Below, in pieces: positions 41,439 to 50,061 of a stretch of DNA of 64,000 bases (positions are counted from its first letter, which is position 1; each line of letters starts with the position of its first letter). The stretch is from positions 10,758-74,757 of the forward strand of contig JBGVRT010000005.1 in the NCBI GenBank assembly GCA_045128735.1, written 5' to 3'. Below the pieces are notes generated by a model. The model was not told the DNA's origin. It saw only the letters and a list, made by a program, of their open reading frames with translations, and searched no databases. The position numbers and the translations under genes were made by a program. This DNA is from RGIG8775 sp045128735. Its GTDB lineage: Bacteria > Bacillota > Clostridia > Oscillospirales > CAG-272.

Positions 41439-44411
41439 ATGACTAACACAAAATCCACAAAGCGTGCATTGCTTACAAGCGTTTTGGCTTTGTTCCTTTG
41501 CTTTACAATGCTGCTTGGGACGACATTCGCTTGGTTCACCGACAGTGTGACAAGCGCAAACAACATTATCAAGTCGGGCAATCTTGATATTGAGCTTTAT
41601 CATAGTGACGATAAAGCAGATCGCGCAAAAGTCGATAACACTACGGTGCTATTTGACGATATTGCCCTTTGGGAGCCCGGTGCAGTTGTTTATGAGACTT
41701 TGGAAGTTGTAAATGAGGGTGATCTTGCACTCAAATATCAGCTTGCTGTCAATGTAACGAATGCAACGGCAAACGCCAATGGCAACACGCTTTCAAATAT
41801 ATTGAAAGTGGGAGTTATCGAGGGCGGTGCTACCATCACCGATCGCGTTGCTTTGATTGGTGCGGTAGATGAGTGGATGTCACTCTCTTCATTCGTTGAG
41901 GCAGGCGATCTTGTCAATAAAAACGAGAGCGACATATACACGGTCGTAATCTATTGGGAGCCGAGTGAATACGATAACGATTACAATATGAACAACGGTA
42001 AGGGTGATCCCCTTACGCTTGATATCGGCGTAACACTCTTTGCAACTCAGCTTGCTGCCGAAATGGACTCGTTTGATGAAAATTACGACAAGGACAGCGC
42101 AGTTGCTACCGTTGCAGAAGCTGAAGCCATGATGGTTGAAAACAAGGATGTTACCTTGGCAGGCTGTAATGAGCCCGATAGCGTATTGAATGTTCCCGCT
42201 ACTTATACAGGCACGTTGACTTTGGTGAATACTAATGTCAAGTCCGTACAGGCTGAAAAAGATGCAAACATTGTTGTTCTTGGCAATGTAACAGTCGATG
42301 CTAATGGTAGTGGTATCGCTATGATGGCTTTGGATACGGATGCATTTGACGGTTCCGCAATTTCCGCAAACGGTGTACTTAATATTTCCGGAAGCGGTAA
42401 ACTCACTGCTATTGCGGCTGATGTAAACGGTGCCTCCGGTATCGGAGGCAAGAATGCCACCGAAATCAATATCGAGGGTGTTACTATTGATTACGTTTCG
42501 GGTAGCTTTGCTTATGGCGTAGGTTCTGATACAAAGTATTATAAGGATGCTCCTGAAGGCGGCGCGGCAATCGGTTCCGATATTGACGGCGCGGTTATCA
42601 CCTTGAATAACGTAATTGTAAATAAGGCAATCGGCGGTTCTAAGGCAGCTGGTATCGGTGCTCGTTTCCACAAGGGCGTTACCGTTAATATTGTTGATTC
42701 CGCTATTGCATATGTAGAGGGCGGTGTTTCTGCCGCAGGTATCGGTGGTAGCCGTGTAAGCAACGGTGCAACCGAGAACGGAACGACCATTAACATCAGC
42801 GGCTCTACAATCAACGCAAAGGGCGGCGTATATGGCGCAGGTATTGGTTCGGGCTATGATACCCACTGCCAATCCGTTCAGCCTTTGTGCACCATTAACA
42901 TCGACGATTCGATCATCACCGCCGAGGGTGGACAGCATGCAGCAGGTGTTGGTACGGGTTATCACAACGCAGCTCTTGATGGTGTGATTAAGAACAGTAC
43001 TGTAAATGCAAAATCCGGCGAGATGTGGTATAAGGATAGTTATACTTGCGCTCAGAACATCGGATTTGGTGTTGTAGATCCGGCTCGTGAGGGACAGCAG
43101 ACCGATAGCAAACTCGTTAATAATGGAGTAGAAATCAGAATTCCTGCGCCCGGAAAAGCGGCTATCGTTTCTTCCGCTGACGAGTTGAAAGCGGCTCTTG
43201 CCAGTAAAATTCCCAATATCTTCCTTTCCGCAAACATTCAGCTGAATGAAAATATGGATGTTTTAGCCAATACGATCATTAACGGTAACGGCTACTCTGT
43301 TTTTCGCGCTGACGGAACGGCATTGATGACTCTCTCTGAAGATGAAAGTTCTACTATCTATACTGGTGCTATGTTTACCGTAAAGAGCGGAGCCACATTA
43401 ACTCTTGAAAACGTGGTTGTTGACGGTGGTGCCATCTGGACCGGTGAAATCAATGAGGTTCTTCAGAGAGGAACCGTTAACGCAGGTGTTACCGCAACCG
43501 GTGCTCTCGTTTCTACCGAGGCTAATGCTCATCTCGTACTCAACGAGGGCGCAGTACTTCAGAACAATGATGGTGCAAACGCGGTTTCCCTCAATACCCG
43601 TGCAGGATGCACTCTTACCATAAACGGCGGTGAGATTATCAACAACCATTCCGCAGCAGGTGCGATCTGGGGCGGCGGTGCAATCACCCTCAACGCTGGT
43701 AAGATCAACGGCAATCACGGCGGCATCGGCGGCGCAATTCGTGCCGTAACAAACATTGGTACGCTCCTTACGATGAACGGCGGCGAGATAAACCACAACT
43801 ATTCCGACGGTAACGGCGGCGCTATCTGGGCAGGCTCGAGTAGCAGTAACAACGTGTACGTGCTGAACGGCGGCGAAATGGCTTATAACTATTCCGCAAC
43901 GACCGGCGGTGCTATCTACGCAGGATACTACGAGACCGTTAAGATCGGCGGAACCTTCAAGATGCACGACAATAGCTGTGCCGCGGATCTCGGCGCTGAG
44001 ATCCGATTCCACGATCACGCAAGCCTTGTTATGACGGGCGGTGAGGTTTCCAATGAGGCGGATAACGCATTCTACCTCAACAACAACTCCGCTTCCATCA
44101 CCGGCGGTAAGTACGTCGGCAACTTCGGCTACAGCGGCGGCTTGGGTCTTACCCTCGGCGAGGTAGAGATTGACGGTGTTATCACCTACAATCTTGCCAC
44201 TAACCATAATACCGCATATCTTGCGGCAGAATTCGGCAACTTCAAGTTCACTATAAACGAGACCGCTTCCAACTTTGCTCAGTTCAACTTCAAACCTGCG
44301 GAAGGATACATCTACACCGAAGGCGATGAAGCAAAGCTTGTTTGCATGAACGATGGTTATGAAACCTATTGGGATGCATCTACAAGCACCTTTAGACTTC
44401 AGGCAAAATAA
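41439..44411 (+). CDS. SipW-dependent giant adhesin 2, TasA-like head with Gly-rich beta-helix passenger
   Basis: A 990-residue protein with the same signal (TTFAWFTDSVTSANN) and a TasA-like head of about 210 residues, more diverged from adhesins 1 and 3. The passenger has GIGG/AGIGS-type repeats (AAGIGARFHKGVTVNIVDS), typical of carbohydrate-binding or beta-helix surface proteins, then a second Gly-rich series (LNGGEMAYNYSATTGGAIYAG) like autotransporter passengers. GGAGG precedes the start. Co-directional with adhesin 1, 130 bases downstream across hairpin copy 1. Confidence 0.82.
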   Translation: MTNTKSTKRALLTSVLALFLCFTMLLGTTFAWFTDSVTSANNIIKSGNLDIELYHSDDKADRAKVDNTTVLFDDIALWEPGAVVYETLEVVNEGDLALKYQLAVNVTNATANANGNTLSNILKVGVIEGGATITDRVALIGAVDEWMSLSSFVEAGDLVNKNESDIYTVVIYWEPSEYDNDYNMNNGKGDPLTLDIGVTLFATQLAAEMDSFDENYDKDSAVATVAEAEAMMVENKDVTLAGCNEPDSVLNVPATYTGTLTLVNTNVKSVQAEKDANIVVLGNVTVDANGSGIAMMALDTDAFDGSAISANGVLNISGSGKLTAIAADVNGASGIGGKNATEINIEGVTIDYVSGSFAYGVGSDTKYYKDAPEGGAAIGSDIDGAVITLNNVIVNKAIGGSKAAGIGARFHKGVTVNIVDSAIAYVEGGVSAAGIGGSRVSNGATENGTTINISGSTINAKGGVYGAGIGSGYDTHCQSVQPLCTINIDDSIITAEGGQHAAGVGTGYHNAALDGVIKNSTVNAKSGEMWYKDSYTCAQNIGFGVVDPAREGQQTDSKLVNNGVEIRIPAPGKAAIVSSADELKAALASKIPNIFLSANIQLNENMDVLANTIINGNGYSVFRADGTALMTLSEDESSTIYTGAMFTVKSGATLTLENVVVDGGAIWTGEINEVLQRGTVNAGVTATGALVSTEANAHLVLNEGAVLQNNDGANAVSLNTRAGCTLTINGGEIINNHSAAGAIWGGGAITLNAGKINGNHGGIGGAIRAVTNIGTLLTMNGGEINHNYSDGNGGAIWAGSSSSNNVYVLNGGEMAYNYSATTGGAIYAGYYETVKIGGTFKMHDNSCAADLGAEIRFHDHASLVMTGGEVSNEADNAFYLNNNSASITGGKYVGNFGYSGGLGLTLGEVEIDGVITYNLATNHNTAYLAAEFGNFKFTINETASNFAQFNFKPAEGYIYTEGDEAKLVCMNDGYETYWDASTSTFRLQAK

Positions 44412-44426
44412 TTATTTTCAGTCCGT

Positions 44427-44495
44427 CCTATCCCTTTTTGTGAGGGATAGGCGGCGATCAAAGGGTATAAATCCGTTTGTGCCTTTTGATCGCCG
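44427..44495 (+). ncRNA. tandem double-hairpin motif, copy 2
   Basis: Stem 1 CCTATCCCT / AGGGATAGG (44427-44451); stem 2 arms CGGCGATCAAAGGGTATAAA (44452-44471) and partner 44476-44495. Relative to copies 1 and 3 both stems differ in sequence on both arms so that pairing is kept. Confidence 0.78.
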
Positions 44496-44544
44496 AAGAC
44501 TAAGACAACGACGGTGAAATGCCGAACGGAAAGGAGACAATATT

Positions 44545-44637
44545 ATGCAACTTTCACAAATGGCAAATCTGCACTACGGGGGGGGGTATAGTCACTCTCG
44601 GACTGTGCACATTGCACAACCACCCGAACGGAATTAA
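44545..44637 (+). CDS. short gene with G9 tract, possible leader peptide
   Basis: A 30-codon frame behind AAGGAG (spacing 8): MQLSQMANLHYGGGYSHSRT and ten more residues. Codons 12-14 are a run of nine G (44578-44586). Change of one G shifts to frames that end early or run to a different stop near 44648. It lies between hairpin copy 2 and adhesin 3. It could be a phase-variable leader peptide, or just an RNA region with a chance frame. No homologue recognised. Confidence 0.35.
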   Translation: MQLSQMANLHYGGGYSHSRTVHIAQPPERN

Positions 44638-44726
44638 GGTTCGTTAAAAACCGCCTTTTGGTTCTCTCAGCATAGCCAAAATGTCGGTTCGCATATATGC
44701 TGAAAGAAACTAAATAGGAGGTCTTT

Positions 44727-46625
44727 ATGACAAAGACAAGAAACACAAAGTCTGCTCTGTTGACAAGCATTCTTGCACTGTTCCTCTGCTTCACGATGCT
44801 GCTCGGGACGACATTCGCTTGGTTCACAGACAGCGTTACCAGCGCGAATAATATTATCAAAGCTGGTAATCTTGACATCGAGCTTTATCACAGCGATAAG
44901 GCGGTAACCGATGACAAGGTTGGCGAGAACACCAAACTTTTCGACGAAGTAGCTCTTTGGGAGCCCGGTGTAATGGTATGGGAAGAGCTTACAGTTAAGA
45001 ATGAGGGCGACCTTGCTCTTAAGTATCAGCTTACTCTCAACGTGCTTGAGGCAACCGAAATCGACGGTGTATCCTTTGCGTCTATGCTGAAGGTTGCGCT
45101 TGTTGACGATGAATTTGAGTACACCCGTGAGAACGTAGAGGCTATTGCAGCTGACGAATGGCAGGATCTTGCAACCTTTACTCTTGCAGATAAGCTTGAC
45201 AAAACAGAAAATGACGTTTACGGAATCGTTATTTGGTGGCAGCCCTCCGAGAACGACAATGTGTTCAATATGAACAATGGCAATAAGGGCAAAGAAGTAA
45301 GCGTCAAGGTTGGCGTAACGCTTGTTGCAACTCAGCTTGATGCCGAAAACGATGCGTTTGGTAACGATTACGACAAAGATGCTATGTATTCTGATGCTGC
45401 GGATGTTTGGGATGGAACCGTGGACACCGCATGGTATAACGATACAGATACGATATTCACTTTGTCAACGGCTGAGGAATTTGCCGGATTTGCTGAACTT
45501 GTAAACGAAGGAAATAAATTTTCTGGTAAAACCGTCGAGCTTGAATCTAACATAGATTTTAATGGCGAAGAATGGACTCCTATCAAAAATTTTGCAGGTA
45601 CTTTGAAAGGTAACGGAAATGCCGTCAGCAATTTTGAAATCGATGCAACAGCGGGTCATGCCGGTTTCTTCGATGTATTGGAGTGGGCAACGATTGAAAA
45701 TTTAACGTTGAGTGACATCACCGCAACTGTTGGTAACTACCGCTTTGGCGTACTTTCACGCAGCATTAACCAGACTAACGTAGATAATGTTACAGTTAAA
45801 AACGTAAACGTTACAACTGCTGGTTCTGAGGCTTTTGTTGCGGGCTTGTTCTGTCAGGGTACCGTTAACTCTAATATGGAGGTTAATAACTGCACCGTTG
45901 AGAATTTTACCGTTAATGCGGAAAATGGTGCGATGATAATCGGCGGTATTACGGGTTTTGTTCAGAAAAACGGTACTGAAGCTGAAGGAACAAACATTTT
46001 TGAGAATCTCAATGTTAAGAACTTCAAGGTTATCGCAAATGATACCGACGGATACTGCAATATCGGTGGTCTCGTAGGTCAGACTCAATCGGTTTGGCAG
46101 AATCCCAGATTTAACAATTGCTCCGTTAGCGGACTTGACGTTACCGCAACGGGCACGGTTAACGTAGGAGGCTTCATGTGCGCTCCCGGCTCTTACACAT
46201 ATGCAGAAGAGTGCACGGTGGAGGGTAAGATCGATGTTTCGGGTGTAACCTCTGTTAATAATTATGCAGGCGGCTTCTTCGGCGATTACGGCTGGGGCGA
46301 TAATGTTAGCAAGGGTGACCACAAGGTTACTAACTGCGTAGCAGACGTTGATATTACCACCAAGTACGCTTCAGTAGGTGGCTTTGTTGGCTCGGGTACG
46401 AATTCTGAAGGAAAAAATAAAAACATAACCTTCACTAACTGTGAAGCAAAGGGAACTGTATCTCTTGTTGATGGCGGTACTGCTAATGTTGGTGGCTTTG
46501 CCGGACAGACCGATCGAGGCATCTATATTAACTGTTCTGCTGCACAGGATCCGTTCATTGGAAAGGTTCTGGATGGTTATACCCTTGTAGATGATGGCAA
46601 CGGAACGTTGACTGTAACCAAATAA
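44727..46625 (+). CDS. SipW-dependent adhesin 3, TasA-like head with GLUG-like passenger
   Basis: A 632-residue protein. Its signal and TasA-like head (to about residue 215) are nearly identical in DNA to adhesin 1. The passenger starts with WDGTVDTAWYNDTDTIFTLSTAEEFAGFAELVNEG and continues with GLUG-type repeats (NYRFGVLSR, IGGLVGQTQ, VGGFVGSG, VGGFAGQT) as found in bacterial surface adhesins. GGAGG precedes the start. The shared head and unrelated tails point to head-plus-cassette evolution. Confidence 0.83.
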   Translation: MTKTRNTKSALLTSILALFLCFTMLLGTTFAWFTDSVTSANNIIKAGNLDIELYHSDKAVTDDKVGENTKLFDEVALWEPGVMVWEELTVKNEGDLALKYQLTLNVLEATEIDGVSFASMLKVALVDDEFEYTRENVEAIAADEWQDLATFTLADKLDKTENDVYGIVIWWQPSENDNVFNMNNGNKGKEVSVKVGVTLVATQLDAENDAFGNDYDKDAMYSDAADVWDGTVDTAWYNDTDTIFTLSTAEEFAGFAELVNEGNKFSGKTVELESNIDFNGEEWTPIKNFAGTLKGNGNAVSNFEIDATAGHAGFFDVLEWATIENLTLSDITATVGNYRFGVLSRSINQTNVDNVTVKNVNVTTAGSEAFVAGLFCQGTVNSNMEVNNCTVENFTVNAENGAMIIGGITGFVQKNGTEAEGTNIFENLNVKNFKVIANDTDGYCNIGGLVGQTQSVWQNPRFNNCSVSGLDVTATGTVNVGGFMCAPGSYTYAEECTVEGKIDVSGVTSVNNYAGGFFGDYGWGDNVSKGDHKVTNCVADVDITTKYASVGGFVGSGTNSEGKNKNITFTNCEAKGTVSLVDGGTANVGGFAGQTDRGIYINCSAAQDPFIGKVLDGYTLVDDGNGTLTVTK

Positions 46626-46643
46626 TTTTAGCAAATCAAGTCC

Positions 46644-46713
46644 CCCAAGCCCTTCGGGGCTTGGGCGGCAATTAAAGCGCATAAGAAACGATGCTTGTGC
46701 GTTTTAATTGCCG
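46644..46713 (+). ncRNA. tandem double-hairpin motif, copy 3
   Basis: Stem 1 CCCAAGCCC-TTCG-GGGCTTGGG (46644-46665); stem 2 arms 46666-46685 and 46694-46713, identical in sequence to copy 1 but with a different 8-base loop. Confidence 0.78.
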
Positions 46714-46752
46714 AATTTATCTTTTTCCTTTCTTGTGATAGGAGGTCATCAA

Positions 46753-47502
46753 ATGAAAAAACACAAGAGTGATATATACATTTCCGATAAAACCAAATTG
46801 ACCGAAAAGGCGTTTAAACAAAGTATTACGATCTCTATTATAGGCATCTTACTCTGTATGGTTGCGCTTTGTTCGGTTACTTGGGCGTGGTTTAGTACGG
46901 AAATATCATCGTCGCCGAGTGATATTAAATCCGCATATTGTGATGTTACTGTTTCCGTCGCAAATGAAAACAATATATTGGATCCTGTTGATGGAAAATA
47001 TAATTTTATAAAGAATAAAGCGTACCAAATACAAATAACTGCAACAGGAAGTGCAGAAACAGCTTACTGCATTTTGAAAATAGACGGTGCGGACTATTAT
47101 ACTGCGCAAATCCCGACACAGACGGGGATCGTTTTCACTTTGCAATTTGAAGATGATACTCCCGTGGAGATCATCACTTGTTGGGGAACATCAAGTGTTC
47201 CTAACGAACTTAGAAACTTTGCGAATAACGGATTATATTTAAACTGTGAAGTAGTGGAAACTTTGCCTGTTATTATTCCTGAAGCAACAAAAATTGACGA
47301 GACCACTACTACCCAGCCCAACAGCACTGAATCAACCGCCACGGAAACGACGAATTTAGAAACGACATCGGACGCTCCCAGTGAAGAGACAACCGCTGCG
47401 GAAACACCGGCGACGGAACCCACTGATACAGAAGAGACCCCTGTAACAGAAACAACGATTGATACCACATCATCTACCGCTTCTTCGGAAGTGAGTGAAT
47501 GA
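46753..47502 (+). CDS. SipW-type secreted protein with Thr-rich tail
   Basis: A 249-residue protein. The N-terminal hydrophobic segment ends in SVTWAWFSTE, a SipW-like signal. A beta domain (about 45-165) with CDVTVSVANENN and TCWGTS follows, then 80 residues of Thr/Ser/Glu-rich low complexity (TTTTQPNSTESTATE...), suited to span the cell wall or carry glycans. No sortase motif. GGAGG precedes ATG 46753. Last gene of the surface locus. Confidence 0.7.
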   Translation: MKKHKSDIYISDKTKLTEKAFKQSITISIIGILLCMVALCSVTWAWFSTEISSSPSDIKSAYCDVTVSVANENNILDPVDGKYNFIKNKAYQIQITATGSAETAYCILKIDGADYYTAQIPTQTGIVFTLQFEDDTPVEIITCWGTSSVPNELRNFANNGLYLNCEVVETLPVIIPEATKIDETTTTQPNSTESTATETTNLETTSDAPSEETTAAETPATEPTDTEETPVTETTIDTTSSTASSEVSE

Positions 47503-47530
47503 TTGTCACGCATATTACTTAAAAAATATT

Positions 47531-48592
47531 ATGGAAACAAAACACGAAGCTATATCTTGTTTCGCTATGACACTTGAATCGATGCAATCCTTTGTGGCGT
47601 TTGAGGAAAACAAGGGTGCTTCGGACAATATGTTACGCAGATTCAAATCAGCAGTGAAAATGCTCTATAAGTTTTTGCCCGAGGACAAGCTTCTTACTCG
47701 TGAACGGCTTTTAGAATGGCGTGCAGATTTGAATGAGAAGGGATACGCCTATCAGACAGTACAAAATTATGTTATATGGATCAACCTGTATCTCGACTAT
47801 GTAGGACTTTCAGACATACGTTTTAATCGCGGTAAGATGAAGGATATATCCGAAGTCGAGTTCGGATACCTTACGGCAATCGAGCCAACCGACAAAAGAG
47901 ACCGCAAGGACGTAGTATGGCTCTGTCGATGCAGATGCGGGACAATGGTTGAAATGCCTGCAACTCGTCTGCTACTTAACAACACATTGAGCTGTGGTTG
48001 TATTTTGAAAGAGAAGATCAAGAGGGTAAACAAGTATTTTGACGGAACCTCTTTGGAGCAATCACTAAAGGATCAAGTGGTAAGCACCCGTAGCACAAGC
48101 GGATACGTTGGTGTTACAAAAAAGAGAGATAAGTGGCAAGCTTATATAACATACAAACGACAGCACATTAGCCTCGGCGTCTACTCTAAATTGGAGGATG
48201 CGGTCAAGGCTCGTGCAAGAGGAAAAGAAGCTGTTATGGAGGATGCCGCTGAGCTATTGAAGATATATGAGGCTATACACGAAAATGATGAGGCACTTCC
48301 AAACAAGGTAACTTCACCAAGACGAGACTTTTCGTATGAACCGCGAGTAATAAATAATCAGCCGACTACCGCTGCAAAACGCGTTGATAATACAAGCGGT
48401 TATACCGGGGTTGCATTTAGGAAGAGTAAATGGGAGGCTCGTATTTGCTATAACAAGTTGCGATATATTCTCGGACGGTTTGAAACACAAGATGAAGCAA
48501 TCAAAGCAAGGCAAGATGCAGAGAATTTACTTAAAACGGATCCAAATGCTTTTGTTGAACATTATGAAGAGTGTCCAAAACACGCAATATAG
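47531..48592 (+). CDS. integrase-SAM-like domain fused to a zinc motif and two AP2 domains
   Basis: A 353-residue protein. Residues about 10-95 look like the core-binding (SAM-like) domain of tyrosine recombinases (MQSFVAFEENKGASDNMLRRFKSAVKMLYKF ... VQNYVIWINLYLDYVG). Then comes a phage-type zinc motif (WLCRCRCGTMVEMPATRL...TLSCGC) and two AP2-like DNA-binding domains (TSGYVGVTKKRDKWQAYI; TSGYTGVAFRKSKWEARI). The recombinase catalytic domain is absent. It may bind recombination or operator sites as a regulator. The start lacks a clear ribosome binding site; an upstream in-frame ATG at 47495 is possible. Confidence 0.7.
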   Translation: METKHEAISCFAMTLESMQSFVAFEENKGASDNMLRRFKSAVKMLYKFLPEDKLLTRERLLEWRADLNEKGYAYQTVQNYVIWINLYLDYVGLSDIRFNRGKMKDISEVEFGYLTAIEPTDKRDRKDVVWLCRCRCGTMVEMPATRLLLNNTLSCGCILKEKIKRVNKYFDGTSLEQSLKDQVVSTRSTSGYVGVTKKRDKWQAYITYKRQHISLGVYSKLEDAVKARARGKEAVMEDAAELLKIYEAIHENDEALPNKVTSPRRDFSYEPRVINNQPTTAAKRVDNTSGYTGVAFRKSKWEARICYNKLRYILGRFETQDEAIKARQDAENLLKTDPNAFVEHYEECPKHAI

Positions 48593-48601
48593 GAGAAATT
48601 T

Positions 48602-49075
48602 ATGAGCAGAGCGTTGCCTACAAAAGAAAATTTAATAGGTCGCCGCTTCGGCAAATTAGAGGTTATCGGTCGTTCGGACAAGCGTGGCTCTCGCGGAGCA
48701 CGAACGGTTCCGCTATGGGAATGTCGTTGTGATTGCGGCAACATTACATATAAAGCGACGGATACGCTTACCAATCCCGAACTCAGTATGTGCAACGATT
48801 GCGTAGGAAAGTATGCGGGTCAAAAGATGCGAGAGAAAGCCGGATACGTTGACGGAACGCAGATTAGCCGTTTGACAAGCACCAAGCTTATTTCTACGAA
48901 TACGAGCGGGTGTCGAGGCGTTTATTTTGATAAGCGGACAGGACTATGGCGAGCAAGACTCAAATTCAAGGGGAAACTTATGAACTTCGGTTCTTACAAG
49001 AATTTTGAGGATGCTGTCAAAGCACGTAAAGATGCAGAACAACAAATATTCGGTGAATTTTTAGATAATAGGTAA
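48602..49075 (+). CDS. AP2-domain protein with zinc motif
   Basis: A 157-residue protein: an N-terminal phage-type zinc motif (WECRCDCGNITYKATDTL...CNDC) and one AP2-like domain (TSGCRGVYFDKRTGLWRARLKFKGKLMNFGSYKNFEDAVKAR). It lies 9 bases after the larger AP2 protein, to which it is related. AP2 domains in phages and mobile elements bind DNA, often with homing nucleases; no nuclease motif is present here. Followed by a strong terminator. Confidence 0.75.
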   Translation: MSRALPTKENLIGRRFGKLEVIGRSDKRGSRGARTVPLWECRCDCGNITYKATDTLTNPELSMCNDCVGKYAGQKMREKAGYVDGTQISRLTSTKLISTNTSGCRGVYFDKRTGLWRARLKFKGKLMNFGSYKNFEDAVKARKDAEQQIFGEFLDNR

Positions 49076-49082
49076 TGATATT

Positions 49083-49132
49083 ACAGCACGCCCCTTTCAT
49101 CAAATTGATGCAAGGGGCGTGCTATTTTTTTA
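49083..49132 (+). terminator. intrinsic terminator after the AP2 genes
   Basis: AGCACGCCCCTT / AAGGGGCGTGCT with a loop of about 14 bases and ATTTTTTT. Confidence 0.88.
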
Positions 49133-49224
49133 TAACATATGTTTGATTTAAGGCAACCTCAAATAAAAATACAAAAATCAACCAAAAAACAAGTAATACG
49201 ACAAAAGTAGAACCTTGGCGATTA

Positions 49225-49253
49225 TTGAAATATTCACAAAAATATGGTAGAAT
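49225..49253 (+). promoter_or_regulatory. promoter of the sigma-pair leader
   Basis: TTGAAA and TAGAAT with 17-base spacing. Confidence 0.6.
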
Positions 49254-49590
49254 ATTAGTGAGGATGTTCGAAAATCCTCATCAAATATCAAATATTTTAT
49301 TATTATGGAAACGGGGTTTGGACAGTATAGCCTTAATCAAAATTCTCGAAATCCTGTTTTTTAGGATGGGGGGGATTTTTGTGTGTTGGTCTACTCAGAC
49401 ATCAACATTGATGCTTGTAATGAGCGACGATTATAGTATGGATACTTGCTAAAAGAAAAAGCAAGCTTTTTCCACATGGGGATATATGGGCTTGATACCG
49501 AACTCACAGTTCACCTTAATACCGAAATACCGATAGACACACTCTGTGTCCAGCAATCTCTGCTGGTCATAGAGTGTGTTTTTTCTTGCG
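49254..49590 (+). ncRNA. putative 330-base leader RNA with terminator
   Basis: Between the promoter and the sigma-pair genes no protein of normal size is coded. The region has small hairpins (GAGGAT/ATCCTC near 49259; AATCCT/AGGAT near 49350), a G7 run followed by a 28-codon frame from 49366, and a terminator ACACACTC...TCCAGCA / TGCTGG...GAGTGTGT then TTTTTT (about 49535-49586). It looks like a controlled leader or stand-alone small RNA. Confidence 0.5.
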
Positions 49591-49671
49591 AAAATTGTAA
49601 ATATGTGTCTATTCGTGGTCCTCCGTCAAATTGATTTTCCATCAAGAATTTCAATTTACACGGAGGTTTTT

Positions 49672-50061
49672 ATGTATAAGAAAAATGAAGGAATAAGCGA
49701 AAATGACAGATTGCAAAACAGATTTTCTTCCTATGTTTCCATGTCAATTCATAGAGAAAGAATGCTGTATATAAAAAGAAAAGTTAGACGTCTTGAGTTT
49801 GAAGTCGTTCTTGACGAAATACACCTTGGTATCGCCGACTCATCAAACTTTTCTGACGCCTTTTGCGACAACGACAGCCTTACATATGCCCTGCAAAAGC
49901 TGTCTGCCAAGGAGAGACATATATTTCTTACTCACGTATTGGATGAAAAGAGCTTTGTTCAAATCGCAGACGAGATGGGTATGAAATGGAAGAGTGTCGC
50001 AACGACGTATTATCGGACCGTAACTAAGCTGAAAGAACTTTTGAAAGGAGATTACGAATGA
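49672..50061 (+). CDS. sigma-70 region-4-like protein
   Basis: A 129-residue protein with a C-terminal sigma region 4 helix-turn-helix (LQKLSAKERHIFLTHVLDEKSFVQIADEMGMKWKSVATTYYRTVTKLKELL). It resembles the sigma-like proteins coded in Tn916-type elements. GGAGG precedes ATG 49672. Its stop overlaps the next start (ATGA), tying it to the region-2-like partner. Confidence 0.75.
   Translation: MYKKNEGISENDRLQNRFSSYVSMSIHRERMLYIKRKVRRLEFEVVLDEIHLGIADSSNFSDAFCDNDSLTYALQKLSAKERHIFLTHVLDEKSFVQIADEMGMKWKSVATTYYRTVTKLKELLKGDYE

Noticed and set aside
44600..44625. Third copy of the leader RNA (a CACATTGCACA string)
   Set aside because: Only about 11 bases match; the promoter, hairpins and flanking strings are missing.
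38365..46625. A diversity-generating retroelement acting on the adhesins
   Set aside because: No reverse transcriptase or template repeat with adenine-biased changes was found.
34366..47502. Sortase-anchored surface proteins
   Set aside because: No LPXTG-type C-terminus and no sortase gene were found.
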